The translations under genes were made by a program, and so were the position numbers. A stretch of 64,000 nt of DNA, taken from positions 620,001 to 684,000 of the forward strand of contig JACKQL020000019.1 in the NCBI GenBank assembly GCA_018296165.2. The letters are read 5' to 3'. Below the pieces are notes generated by a model. It was not told where the DNA came from. It worked only from the letters and a program-made list of their open reading frames with translations, and ran no database searches. Source of the stretch: Termitomyces sp. T153 (taxonomy: Eukaryota; Basidiomycota; Agaricomycetes; Agaricales; Lyophyllaceae). Numbering within the stretch: position 1 is the first letter of the stretch; every line of letters starts with the position of its first letter. Positions 1-11,968 of this stretch are shown piece by piece.

Positions 1-480
1 AAAAAGGCGTCGGGCATGAATGATTTGTTCGCATGCGCTATAGCTATAGAAATTTTTGAAACGCATTGGTGATTATTTGTTTTCCCTTCCGTAGCCAAAT
101 TATGCACAGCCACGCATTATCCTCAAATTCTTGCCAAACGTGCCGAACGCCACTTACATGTACAGGATGAAGCCTGGAGACAAAAATAGTCTGTACGTCC
201 ACAGCTACCTGAAACTTTCTTGTTCTGGATAACGATTACCCTTGGGCAAATACATCGAGCGCGTCTTGAGATGCTTCTACTAATTCTCAACTTTTACTCC
301 TGGTGCCCACTACCTATAGAGATATCCGTGTATAACAACAGATCTATCGCATGTCGAGGTTTGTTGGCTAAGTAGTCTCATAATTTCAGGGTATCGTCGT
401 CGCGCATGGATATGGATATACGACGATTAAGCAAAGCCATGCTTAATTCATCATCCTTGCGCATCAGTGCTTTGTAAACG

Positions 481-1312
481 TCAAGTACCATGTATCATTG
501 CGTCGGGGATGCAAGCTCTGTTTCTCAACCAATCTGAAAAAGTTGTCAGAGCCTGACTCCAAGGTAGCACAGGAGCGACATACCAATGGAGACATCTTCA
601 AGATGATCATCAAAGTCTCCAAATTTGTGATGTCGGTGTTCATCACGCACGAGAGCGACTGCACGCCTCGGAAGGTCGTCTAACGCAAGTTTAAAAGATG
701 AGTTTTGTGAAAAGGGAGCCGGGCTTCCGGAAAAAGGCCGCCATGACGATGACGTCGAAAGTGAGGTGTATGGCTAGAGCAGGAGAGCATGAAAATTATT
801 AAACTCGTAAAATGTTATGGACGAACGATCAAAGCTGCCTCATGCGTTCCCAGCTTGTCCCCATCGATCTCAAATTCAAATGAGCAATCAACAAGATACA
901 GTGAAAGAATGGACGAACGACAAATGCCACGGCATCGTTGAAGCCTTGCTTGATTTTCCCTGCTATTTTCTCCCCAACTGGTACAAGAGAAGTGTCATCC
1001 AGGCGGTCACTAGCCTGGTAGTAGCCGACCAGCTTCAAGCCCACCGAGTCCGCATATTGGGTTACCTTCGAAGGGTGAGGCGTAATCAGAACAGCACAAG
1101 AAGTGGTGGATGCATGCACACACGAGGTCGAGACCGATCTCCATCATAGGGCTTAGACTTGTCCAATGATGAAGCAGAGGCACAGCGTCCTCAATGATCA
1201 CATCGCCGGCTGATTTCTTACCGAGTAGTACGCCGTTTATCTGCTTATGAGGGTGCTTCGCTGCATGGAAAAAAATTTTGAAGTAAGTTGTTGCCGAGAG
1301 CGTGTAGGACAT
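481..1312 (-). CDS. EMC8/EMC9-type subunit of the ER membrane protein complex
   Basis: Subunit of the ER membrane complex, which inserts transmembrane helices into the ER membrane (known role of the family). Five exons fit in phase: 1124-1312, 919-1065, 827-868, 584-773, 481-533, giving 206 aa, the usual family length. Exon 1 encodes the conserved opening YFKIFFHAAKHPHKQINGVL. Exon 2 carries GYYQASDRLDD and GEKIAGKIKQGFNDA, both family hallmarks. The last exons carry the C-terminal block FDDHLEDVSIDWL, which spans the final splice junction. The middle (exon 3 and early exon 4) is poorly conserved and serine-rich. The ATG at 1310-1312 lies directly before the conserved N-terminus. Whether it corresponds to EMC8 or EMC9 cannot be said, since fungi usually have one such protein. 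Confidence 0.93.
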
Positions 1313-2243
1313 GGTGGTTCACGATCAAGTCGCCCAAGAAGTTGACAGATCTTATCTCAATCTTATCAGCTAATTTGTATGTGCCCGAGATAATGTCAAC
1401 ACTGGGCATTTGTTTCCATTGTTGCATCATGAAATACCAAGCTACAAGCTTCAAAGCTTCATTGATCATCAAGTTTATTTCTTCCCTCCAAACTGTGTTT
1501 CTTGCTGTAATGACAGAGCTATGACCGCTCCAGTCAGAATGAACCTGAAGGCAATACACGTTGTTTACTCGGTACTGCCAAGCCACATATACAGCAGTTT
1601 GACTTTGAACGCATGTAAAACTCGTAACGTCTGCTGTGTTGCCTATCACTTTCTCCACCAATTCCGAGCTTACTTAACACGGCATGCTCGCAGTCCCTTG
1701 ACGTTCAACGTCGCAACTAAAGCACTGTGAAAAACGGAATATGCCTTCGATACTTATGCGATAGCCTGATATCTTTGTCGTACATCGCTCGAATCCGCTC
1801 GAACTTTCGGGTTTGATCTCAACAGTCCTGGCATACGACACAGCCACCCCCGCACATCGGCCAAGCATGGATGGACGTTACCGATTCGCTCAGAATATCA
1901 CACGCGATTGCTTTCTGCACAGGTTTGAGGGGTCTTTCCCTTTCGATGCGCCCATCGCACCATATTTTTGTCCCTTTAGTGGTTAGAGACGTTACACCTT
2001 CCCTTTTCGCGGCTATATCAAGCCACCGCCTGTGTGGGCGTAAGCGAAATGCGATGCAGCGGTCCCGCCAGATGACGCGTAACATTATCTAGAAAGAATC
2101 ACGTTACCAGAATATATCTACGCTATTGGACAGCACGATGTTCTCAAGCGTTCTTTTTGGAAGTTTTCTATGCTTCAAGGCTGTACGTTCGGAATGGGAG
2201 TCATCAGTCATCTTGAGTCTTCAGAGCCTCCTGGGCCTCGAAA
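1313..2243. other. Intergenic region without a supportable gene
   Basis: Upstream of the EMC8/9 gene and of the DUF6699 gene, which diverge from it. Open frames up to 138 codons exist on both strands (for example 1245-1661, minus), but none shows a recognisable domain or a convincing exon chain. It probably holds the two divergent promoters. Confidence 0.5.
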
Positions 2244-2254
2244 AGTATTTATAC
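2244..2254 (+). promoter_or_regulatory. Probable TATA element of the DUF6699 gene
   Basis: GTATTTATACC lies about 70-80 bases before the ATG at 2323, followed by a C/T-rich stretch, a common core-promoter layout in Agaricomycetes. Inferred from sequence only. Confidence 0.45.
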
Positions 2255-2322
2255 CAGACATTGTTTTTTATCTTCATTCACTCTAACTCATCCAGACTCG
2301 CGCTCACATAACATCTTAAGCA

Positions 2323-2976
2323 ATGCCAGGCAAGCACGTTCGATTCGCTGAGAAGACTATCATCCATTCTCCACCGACTTTCTCGCCCTTCTCTCCTCTC
2401 ACTTCTCCCTGTGCACCGTTGACTCCTCCCTCCCCCTCAAACAGTCTTCCCAGCTCACCATTCATTCCTCCCCCGTTCCTGCGACCAGCCATCACACCTC
2501 CTCGGATCCACCCTCTACTTCAATTTCACCGCATCCCAATCTTGAACTTCGATCTGAGACAGCCTCCATCAGCCATCACATCGAATCACCAAAGACTCTC
2601 GAGACAAATTCTCTATGAACCTGCAACGTCACCACCTCTCCGGTCGCTCACAATCATCATCCCTGATCTTCCGTGGACAGTCACCGTGAGGGCCTCACAC
2701 GAATATGTAACTATTCAGGATGTCCTGGATGAACTATACTATTCTCTCCGCAGAAACATCTCAGCGCGGGAGTTCCACGCGTTACCGAATGATCAGGCCA
2801 GGCGAAAGGTGGCGATGGCGTATGAGCAGCGTTACCGGCGGATTACAAGCCCACGCGAGTATGAGGATGAGAAACGCCTTGGCGTTATTCGTGTGGACTT
2901 CTTAATGGGCCGCAACAAGTTCCTGGGGCTCTCGTTGACGTCCGGGCCTGACTGTTTCCATTTGCATACGGGGTGA
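2323..2976 (+). CDS. DUF6699 domain protein, single exon
   Basis: A 217-aa protein with no intron. The opening MPGKHVRFAEKT and the following Pro/Ser-rich stretch (residues 12-65, many SPP, TPP and SSP motifs) are typical of the DUF6699 family, which is expanded in mushrooms and has no known function. The folded domain runs from about residue 70 to the end. It shows IHPLLQFHRIPILNFDL, then IIPDLPWTVTVRASHEYVTI, a central DVLDELYYSLRRNISAREF helix block and the closing RVDFLMGRNKFLGLSL. The length and ending on a short tail after the GLSLTSGPDC motif match the family. The protein looks soluble, with no signal peptide. A TATA-like box precedes it. Family assignment is firm; function is unknown. 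Confidence 0.85.
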   Translation: MPGKHVRFAEKTIIHSPPTFSPFSPLTSPCAPLTPPSPSNSLPSSPFIPPPFLRPAITPPRIHPLLQFHRIPILNFDLRQPPSAITSNHQRLSRQILYEPATSPPLRSLTIIIPDLPWTVTVRASHEYVTIQDVLDELYYSLRRNISAREFHALPNDQARRKVAMAYEQRYRRITSPREYEDEKRLGVIRVDFLMGRNKFLGLSLTSGPDCFHLHTG

Positions 2977-4274
2977 AAGGTATTGTCCTGAATTTGATGG
3001 CTCAGAGGAAACATCTAAGTTATTCTTAGCTTCAACTTCAGCCTACTGTATAAAGACGAACACGCATGAGAGCGCTCTTTCACAGAGTAGTCATCCGTCC
3101 ATCTGAGCAGTCGATTCGGATTGTGACCATGTATTGCCAGGGGGGTGAGGTGGAAATTGACAACACTATGGCTCAGGCATTGCGCGCGCTACAATAGCGG
3201 TGAACCCACTGACATTAGAAATGACCGGATTTGATTACGCCCGATATGCAGGAGCACTTAGTAGGAAGTAGCAGTGTAGAAAGTCCACATAGAATATTAG
3301 TAACAGGACAGACTTGACAGAGACTTCAGTTTAGTGGTGGTAGAACGCAGGAAGCTCCCCTAATACTTGTCCGGAATTCCTTATAATTCGGTCTCGAATC
3401 CGCTATATTCAAGTTGATGTCACAGGAAGAATTTGAATTGAGGTTGTCGTAAAGGCATTGTAGGTGTGAGAGAGTGATACGATTACGGGGAGGACACCTG
3501 AAGGTGATCCCTTTGTGTATAGCAGATTTCTGCAATGACTTCATGGAGTCGTCATGACCAAACCATTCAGCACAATTGAAAATGTGCCATAAGCGGGGAC
3601 CGTTCCACCAGCCGTATACACTCGCCAGTACAGGTGCACTGTAGCGTCTGCTCTAAAGGCAAAAAGTACGAGTTCGAAATAGAGTCGGATTATTGGCTCA
3701 CAAAGGCTGTTAGAGTACAAAGTCACAAAGGTTCGGCCATGACTTGTGCTATTTATGTATACTGATTACGTACAATCATCAATCAACCTGCCCGTACATT
3801 CCAACTGACCTGGTTAAAAATAATAATGTTTGTACGAAGAGATTGGAATTCGGACCTACATATTGTCAACATATCTTTTTGCAAACAGCTCACTGCCCTA
3901 AGCGCCTGTTACATGCACAGCCCCCATGCGCCTGGCACGGCTCAGTCTCACGGTTTTTTGCCTGTGCCCATCACCTAATCAACAGCGTGGTTTCGTTTGA
4001 TTTAAGCCAAGTAAAAGTCAAACGCTCTGATATTTAGTAGCCGCGGAGCGAACTTAGACAATGACTAAATATATAGTGAGGTAACTAGATGGCATGCCAC
4101 ATGGTTGCAGTAGGCAGGTATAAGCTGGAATCGACTCCGCTACAAGCAAACGAATTTTAAGAGAAGAGGGCTCAGAACCGAAAATTGCATGCATAGACAA
4201 GACAGTCAGTGGGTGGAAGGAAATGGAGACATATTCTGCTACAGCGACTGGGTTGAGGCAAGACGAGGGGAAGC
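2977..4274. other. Intergenic region, no gene seen
   Basis: Open frames are short (up to 97 codons) and unlike known proteins. CpG content is ordinary, so it is not decayed transposon. It contains the 3' flanks of the two convergent neighbours. A further small 3' exon of the DUF6535-ankyrin gene is possible, because a GTAAGT donor sits on the minus strand near 4288, just before the annotated stop. Confidence 0.4.
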
Positions 4275-6332
4275 CTAAGTTGTACTTACGTTGTGTTGGT
4301 GAGGGAACGTGGCATTCAGCCAACTGGGCTCATACTCGTCAAGGAATTTGGCAGTCTCTTCGTTGCCCAAGGCAGTTGCAACATCAACAGGTGTTTGTCC
4401 TCGGTCATTCTTTTCCAATTTCACCCATCCTCTGTCCAAAAGAACTTTCGCCATCTGCGAGTCCTGGAATTTGGCTGCTTCATGAAGTGCGTATGCTGGT
4501 CTGTCGGCATGATGATCCAGAAGGTAGGCCACTACTTCTGGGTGATCATTTCGGATTGCAAGATCGATCGCTTTCAAGGGGTCATGTGGACTGTTTGAGA
4601 GGAGATCCAACGAGGCACCCCTTTCGACAAGAACGGTGACAGCATCCAATCTGCCGTGCGAGGCCGCAAAATGCAAAGCTGAGAGTCCATGACAGTCGAT
4701 TTGGTTGAGATATTCTGGTTTACGATCCAAGATATCCGTGATTATTTGGGCATCCCCCCTGCTGGCCACGTCCTGAAGGAAAAGCATTTCTGAGGTAGTA
4801 CTTGTGGGCAATATGCACGCACCCCACCCTAGCAATTTTTTGGATAAAATATGATCGCCCTTCAGAGCGACTGCTCGATAGGCTATATCGAGCTTGTCCT
4901 GGATCTTTTTCCGCCATGGATGTTCGGCGCGACCAATCGAGAGACCCTTCATCAATGAAGGTTGAGAGGATGTCGTCGCCAAGAGAGCTTGGAGGAATTG
5001 ACCATACGAAGTTTGTCCTACATTGTCATGTTCCATTGTAGACTCGAATTTCCGCGTGGAAAGCTTTTTCAGAGAATAGTCAACTGCGGCTGGAAAGAGG
5101 TCGTGCATTAAGACGTTGCCAACAACAGTCTCAAAATCGAGCTCAGAGACTTGAGGCTTTTCGAAGACAAGATCTTGAAGGAGGGCTGTCCAGTCATGAA
5201 GTAGCCCTGTCACCGCTTCAACGACGACATCCTTTACCGATTGATGAGATGAATGGTAGAATATCCAGCATAAAGCGTCGCAGATATTTTGGTTTGTAGG
5301 ACAAAATGTCTTTTTCAATGACTTCCCAGACACAAGAGGTAAAACAGCATCGTACTCGGTCTTTGTTCGGGATTTCTGGCAAGCTGGCCATTCAAAGTCC
5401 TTGATGAAAACTTTACGGCGTTTTGAGCATCGCCACAAGAACGCAAAAGTCTGTTGTACCAAGCGGAGCGGGTATATGACATATTTAGGGATGTACCACA
5501 AGAAGGGTACATAATAAGGACAGTCAGCAAAGAAGGCTGGAAGAAGAAAACTTCCAAAGTAAAAGATAAATGCGATGGCTGAGATGCCGACGATTGTCCA
5601 ACAGATGGGGCGAAACAATTGAAATGCATAGAGAGCGAAACCAGCTAAGAAGAGAGCGAGCGAACCGTGGAGTATTAGAGGAAGGCTCTCGACGATAGTT
5701 GGGAGGTGCCATCTGACGAATCCTTCAAAACGGAAATGGCTAACGAGAGCGCGATCTTTAGCAGTGCCAGGAATGAGTAATGTATATGACTGGAATCCTG
5801 ATCAGGTCCGAAGTGAGGCCGAACCAAACAGTGTGCATACCTGAAGCCATTGCTTTACCAGTACAGTCGCAAGTGCAGTCAACAAGGATAATGCTAGACT
5901 AGTGAAGAACAAGCCGTTGACCCATAGATCGATTAGAGTAGGGCCACCGAGATTCAGAGAAGCAGGAGGAACAGCATTGAGGCTGGTGCTATTCCCAGCC
6001 GCTCTGAGTAACTGGTTGTTTTCTACAAGAAGGGCTGCAATTATCGGCGTGTCATCTGGCGCGAGTTCTGAAGCGGTCGTAACGACAAACGTCGCAACTA
6101 TTCCCGCGAAAAGGGTCGCCTGGCTTTTGATTCGATGAAAATGCCTCTGCACTCCGCATGTCACTTACGAAGGTGAGTAGGTTGTCAACGATGTTCCTAA
6201 AGCTCTGAATCATAGCTGCATCGTAATTCTCCCGTTCGTCGAGATACACATTCCACACTCGAGCATAGTCCTTGGCTTCATCTCCCTTTTCGTCTTTGGG
6301 ATAGATCTGAGTATAATTGCTTTTTCGACCGC
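4275..6332 (-). CDS. DUF6535 membrane domain fused to ankyrin repeats
   Basis: Three exons are clear: 6169-6332, 5841-6119 and 4275-5789, joined in phase 0 by 49- and 51-base introns. The N-terminal half is the mushroom DUF6535 membrane domain: WNVYLDERENYDAAM, then a helix FAGIVATFVVTTASELAPDD, a second hydrophobic block near LWVNGLFFTSLALSLLTALA, and LVKQWLQ. The third exon continues with GTAKDRALVSHFRFEGFVRW, the usual second part of that domain, and two more hydrophobic segments. The C-terminal third contains about four ankyrin repeats, e.g. HGLSALHFAASHGRLDAVTV and DRGQTPVDVATALGNEET. It is probably a multi-pass membrane protein with a cytosolic protein-binding tail; its function is unknown. 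No ATG lies in frame before the conserved part, so the true start is in an upstream exon I could not fix (somewhere in 6340-7000). Confidence 0.82.
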
Positions 6333-7288
6333 CTGTCAGGTAAGTCTCATCAACATGAACCTCCAACGCAAGAGAATCAAGACGTACTCGAGTTGGGCGC
6401 TGTTGGAACTTCCAAGGAGGAAAGAAGCTCTGACATGATCCACACAAGTCCGCTTTGCCTCCTCGCTGGCAATGAACTGATGTAACGGAAGATGATATAC
6501 CAACCTTATGACTGCACAGAAGCAACCGAACAATTGATATGATTGACTGATATGTATGTAACTCACACAGCACTTGTCAGGCTTATAGGAAGTTGCATAC
6601 CTATCATCGGATCATCTTGAGGCCTGTCTGTTCTGAAGACCAATCCTAAATAGTAGTACTTAGTTTCTGAACTCCAAGTCACGTTCAAGCCCTAGCACAT
6701 TCGGACTTTCATGAAGTTCGAGCACATAGCCTTTCCCGAAGGATCTGAGTGTGATTCAGAAGCTAGCATGTCATGCACTTTGATAGGCAGTCGATAGGGG
6801 CACCTGGAAGAACAAAAGACAGAGGTTCTCGTCATCAGAACAAGTCGTTTCAGGCGGCCGATGGATGAATATAATAAGTACAGGGCAAGTAGTGCACAGC
6901 ATAGATGAAATCGTTGCAGTGGGGTCGAGCTGAAATCGATATGTAATGACGTGGAAAATTTCAACGGACTCAGACGAAATCAATAATCCATAAACCAAGG
7001 ATTTTTACCACGATGGATATACAACCACAGGTTCGAGATGCAGAATGGACTACAGCCTAGTCTATTCCGTGACGAGCCATGTCAAGCTTATAGCGTTGAA
7101 GCCTATATAAATCAACCATACCAACCACCACGATACATTGCCAACAACACAAATGAAACCACCTCCCACCCGCAATACAGAGTAAAAATAAAGGAAGAGA
7201 TGAATACACAACGACATCCACACGACATCAACACAAGCATAATAGATAGACAATCCAAGTCCATCTCCTTCCTACTTCAACTCGAACT
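6333..7288. other. Region likely holding the 5' exons and promoter of the DUF6535-ankyrin gene
   Basis: On the minus strand there are donor and acceptor candidates, such as a GTATGC donor near 6600. One fragment could contribute an N-terminal exon, but no ATG and exon chain can be proved. The part near 7000-7288 is probably the 3' flank of the copper-fist gene. Confidence 0.35.
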
Positions 7289-9470
7289 TCAATCCCATCT
7301 ACTGGGCGGAGCACTCAGCGCAGGACTCACACTCGCAGGAGACGATCCTCTCGACGTGCTCCTCTCCGTCTGCAGCCTGAGCCCCAGATTTGGGGAAGAG
7401 ATCGAGGACGTCTGGCCCTGGCCCGCATAGAACGACCCGCGTACGACGCGGCCAGGGGGTTGCCACGGGTATGGATTCGAGTTACCGTACTCCTGCGGGA
7501 GGGGCTGCGTCGTGAACGGGCTCGAGTTGTGCTGGTGTTGGTGTTGATGGGGGCGCGAGGTAGGAAGCCCGCGGCTCGAAGTCGACTGTGACTGTGAAGA
7601 GGATGTCGAGGTGGAGGAGGAACGGCTCCTAGGCGGTTCAGAATACCCGCCGAAGAATCTCCCAGGTTCGAAATCTATCCCCGCGTTGGCGTCGAAGTAT
7701 CCACCGGCCCGACCGCGCCCACGTTCAAACACCGCATGGCTGTTGTTGTCCAGTTGCGGGATCGTCTGATTCTCGGGGAAAGTCGTTCGCTGCTGCTGCT
7801 GTTGTTGATTGAAAGTAGGAAATAACATCTCCCGCCGACAATCATACCCGTTTTCGTCGTCGATGTTACATTCGCAAGTGTCGGGGTCACATTTACATAG
7901 GACACCGCAACACGGTTTGACGCTGTACCCGAACGCGTTGTCAGTAGACATTTGGTCTGTCATAGGGGGTATATATCCGTCCCATGGGCTCGGAGGTTGT
8001 TCAGGTTGGACAAGGCCAGGAGCTCCGGTAGGCGGCGGTGGCGGCGGTGGAGGGGGGACATCCGCGGAAGGTATCCGCGGTGGGAGCGACGACACATCTC
8101 GTATCCAATCATCCAAGGACGTCTGTAAGTCGTATATTGACAAGGCGGTGTCAGCGGGAAGGGAAGCAGGTAGGGATAAAATGGTGCAGTCTAGGCATGT
8201 CGTACACGAACTCGGGTTCATGCATGAGGAGAAAGCCGAAGAAGCAGGGGAGGCATCAGGGTTATGCTCGACGCAGCCTGGACAGCGACAGTTATCGCCA
8301 CAGCCACATGTCGATGGAAAGGATGGTATTACGCCTTCCATACCTGGAGGCCAGGCGGTATTAGCGTTAGCAGCGGCCTCCAAGGCGCGAAGCTGATCTC
8401 GGAAGATTTGCTCATCGGTGGGAAAAGTGGGGCTGTCCACCGAAGGAGACGATATGGGAATATTATTTTGAGAAAGGGAGATGCTGTTGCTTTGATTGCT
8501 GTTATTCTGCTTTTGGGCAGTAATGTTGTCGAAATGGTCGTGATTCGCATCGTAGGCTCGCCCGTAGGGGCTAAAGAAAGCATTTTCGTGGCCACGGCGC
8601 GCGATTGTGTGACCATGTGCACTGTGGGAGGAGGGGTCGTGGGCTGGCCCACTGTCGGAGCGCGAGCGGTTGCGATATGAGGGGCGGGGGAGTACCGGGC
8701 GCAATTCAGCTAGGCGCGCCAGGATGTGAGACGGGTTCCTTGAGGAAGAAGTCGGGGCGCCAGCGCCGACGGGCTCAATGGGGATAGGTGCGAGAGGGAT
8801 TGCATGCTGCAAAGGAGGATCTTTCTTCCGATTTTTCGGGGCGCTCTTCCTTGGAATACAACAATGGCACCCGGCGGCCGTCTTGCATAGGCAGTTAGAG
8901 TTAGATCTTAACCCTGTGGTCAAATCAGCATGCTAGGGACATGACAGAAAAATCGCCTAGCAAGAGCTGCATACCACCATGCTCGGATTCCGACGAGGAC
9001 TCGGCAACCGACGCTCCCAAGGCCTGGGGCAAGCCATTGGGGAACGTGGCGCAGTCAGGTATCTTGGTGTGACCTATGCAGAGGGAAGTTCTTATGGCTA
9101 AGCCAGCTGAGATTATGCCAAGCGAAGGGTGAGACACACCTTTCTTTGTGCCCGACGACTGGGCTGGAGGATGATCCTCTCTGGCTTCACATATACATTT
9201 GACGTGGACTTGTTTAGTTTTTCGCAATTCACGGCAGTGATCACACTGGGTGACTGGGCGCCCCTTTTTCTTAATTTCGAAGAGGGGACGATCGGTGTGT
9301 CGACAATTTGAGGATCGGTGACCTTTGATACAGGTCTCGCTATGACAGGTGCTTTAATAGAAGCGCTATCTGAAGAACTACGACCTACCATGCGTATTTA
9401 TTTCCATTTAATAGAACCTGGCGCCGACGTGAGAAGCCTGGCCGGCAGCGACGATGAAGAGACATACCAT
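7289..9470 (-). CDS. Copper-fist transcription factor (CUF1/MAC1/ACE1-like)
   Basis: A nuclear regulator that senses copper and controls copper uptake or detoxification genes (known for the family; target direction unknown here). Five coding exons close exactly to 651 aa: 9468-9470 (only the ATG), 9389-9417, 9140-9339, 8975-9073, 7289-8913. Residues 1-45 form the copper fist: NGNKYACETCIKGHRSSNC with HTDRP following, then the KKKGRP minor-groove motif, TQCDHCRELRKTKQVHVKC, all zinc and copper ligands present. After it come CATFPNGLPQALGASVAES and several cysteine clusters at about 118-129, 313-324 (CGCGDNCRCPGC), 341-353 and 445-469 (CCGVLCKCDPDTCEC), which in relatives bind copper and set activity. 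Proline, glutamine and His-Gln runs make up the remainder. The C-terminal half is low-complexity. The short-exon start is assigned because residues 2-45 match the family only after those two splices. Confidence 0.93.
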
Positions 9471-11968
9471 GATTGCTATAGAGGCGCTGTGGGCTCGCAC
9501 CCTGCCAGCGACGTGGACAGGGTGGGTTATTGGGAAACGGCCGCAGATGAAAGCTGGATGATAGGTTCAGACAACATCTATAAGCTGGTAAATGGGTTGT
9601 GTTGACGAGCGTTGACAGGGCCGGTCCTCCTTATGCGCGCACAGACCACGCACTGCTTTTTTTTACCATATCAAACGGTATTATCTAATCACGATCATAT
9701 CGCCTTTTTTCTTTTTGAATTTTCCCGCCGCGCTCACGGCTGCAATACAAAAAATGCTCAAGTGATTCCGCTGTGGGCTAGATCTGCATACCCACACCGC
9801 GCCACGTGAATTCCCTGCAACTACCACCAACAAACAAGTTTTCTAAAATACCACAATAGCCAGCTGCATATGTGGGCGGGCGAGTTCAAGCGTGGACGCT
9901 TGCATGAATTTCCCACCCTTGCGCGGTTTTCGCCACGGGTTGCCACCCACCGACAACCATGATCTCCATGGAATCATGCGTCCGTCTCCGCCCTTTTCCA
10001 ATTTTGATACCCGGGCGTCGCTGTTGTTACTCTCCAAGCTTTTTTGCTCTTGGAACCCGCTTTCACCACAGTCAGTTCTCTTGGCTGGCTTTTAGCGGCA
10101 GTAATCCCTCTGATGTCCAAAACAAATCATATCCCATCAGCTCGTGGCTTGCGGACATATGTACGACATACGCACGCTAGGTGCAGCCCCCTCGATGTAA
10201 CGCAAGCGACCTTCTCTTGTGCCCAGACACAAGTTTCCAAAAATAAAACATGCACACGGTACGTACAAGTTCGTTAACGGCCTATGCCCACAACGGCGAC
10301 ATACAACCCCGTTCCCTCATGTCCTTCCCGCGATGCTTCATGGCACTTGACCCACCTACAGATCATCAATCATCACTAATTGATAGGGAAGTGTTGTATT
10401 GATACGTACATAACTACTTTCCAAGAATCTGCATCAAGCAAGTTCCAGAGCTTTGACGTCATCTGTCAGGTGTTCATCGGTCCCCCCTGCCTCGGTTGCC
10501 CCGGACCGGACTCGTTTTATCGACCTCTTTTGTCCTTCTGCGGCCACTAGTCTGGATGTCTAGGGCCACGCGTATGCCACCTACGTATCTGGTAGTGTTT
10601 TACTTACATACATGCGGTCGTCAGGGCACTCGTTTCGCAGGCTTTCTGCATTCTGAATACAGTTGTATCCTTGATCTACATAGCTCGTCTCCGTTGAATT
10701 CGGTAGGTAATCACCACCCTGCACCAGTGGCCGGCGCCGCTGTCGACCTTCCCTGGCATAAAGTATGTATGTGTATATATGTATACCGCTACTTCATGCC
10801 ATACATGAACAAACAAACTTTGTGAGCATTCCTGATGTCGACCTTGTGGGCGCCACCAATCAAACTTGATCAAAATCAATCTTCGGCTGTGGCAGTTACA
10901 CATTTCAGCGCTCACACATTTGGTGATTCGATTGACATGTCAGACTGATCACAGCAGGACCTAGAATGTCCCATCAAGAATTTGCAGCGCACACGTACTT
11001 AAGAAAGGACTAGCACAGGAACTTCTCCTGATCCGCATGTTCAGCTTTCGACGTTGTTCTCTGATTCAGAGTATTATATATCATATATGATACACCTTGA
11101 CTCTTTGACGACTTGATGGGTGGCGATAATTTTCTCTTGTCTGACAGGCTACATATGGCTCCACCAACCTTTTGTTCCCATTGAAGTTCTCCTAGCAGTC
11201 CAAATCATCGTATTGGATCTATATCAGATTCCTCTTCGATAGTAGATGAGCTGCACAAGTAACACGTCCAGACTAGTTCAAACTTTAACTCTATCTCTTT
11301 TGTTCGCACTTGTCTAATAAAAACAAGGTCAAGGCTTCATAAAGTGATCTGTGGGTATCTATTGATCCAATGATCAAAACTTTCGGCTGATCCGGCATCG
11401 TTCGTCCACAGTGTCGCCTCAAGGTTTCCTCCCTAGTTTACGCGGTGTCCTAGTTCTAGTTAATATACAAAGCAGATATCATTGTACCAACATCTTACAT
11501 CTAGATCACCATGAAAGTTCGCCCTTTGAGTCCATTCTCGAGTCTGTCTTGATCGAGTTCGAGTCCCGGGACTCCGGCAATCATACCAACTAGAGCTCAA
11601 GAGGTCGCAACCACAGTCAACCACAAATTCAACTTGCAGATGTGTGTAAGTAAATACATATCACCATGACATGAGAACCCACGTCTATTAACGTAATCCA
11701 CGGAGATGCATAGTTTCGAAATCGGCTCCCTGCTCGAAACCCCACAATGCCGCGGGCTCTCAGAGTTGTAAATTTTCTTGTATCCGATTGAATGTTTATC
11801 CTGGGTCTTCCCTAATCTCCATCACATATTTCTTGTCTTCTTGTTTCTTCCATAATCATCCCATACCCACCACAAGCTCCACGTCTTATCGTAACCTACT
11901 GGGTACCGAGTCTCCATCGACATAACTACTTATACAATCTCATGACCACAAAATAAATTCATCAACAA
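9471..11968. other. 2.5-kb intergenic region upstream of the copper-fist gene
   Basis: No open frame beyond 109 codons and none with a recognisable domain. It should hold the copper-fist gene promoter and the 3' flank of the aldo/keto reductase. It is unusually long for this gene-dense part. Scattered poly-T and C/T-rich stretches and an AT-rich TATA-like run near 11072-11093 are visible. A short untranslated or non-coding transcript cannot be excluded. Confidence 0.4.
10043..10049 (+). promoter_or_regulatory. Possible copper-response element (TTTGCTC)
   Basis: TTTGCTC preceded by further T residues matches the core recognised by yeast Mac1-type copper-fist factors. It lies about 570 bases upstream of this copper-fist gene's own start, so autoregulation is conceivable. 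A 7-base match is expected by chance now and then; weak evidence. Confidence 0.2.

Noticed and set aside
1245..1661. 138-codon minus-strand frame upstream of EMC8/9
   Set aside because: No known domain, overlaps the EMC8/9 start in another frame and has competing frames on the plus strand.
7809..8680. Plus-strand frames of 108-195 codons
   Set aside because: Antisense shadows of the copper-fist exon 5, which has strong family support on the minus strand.
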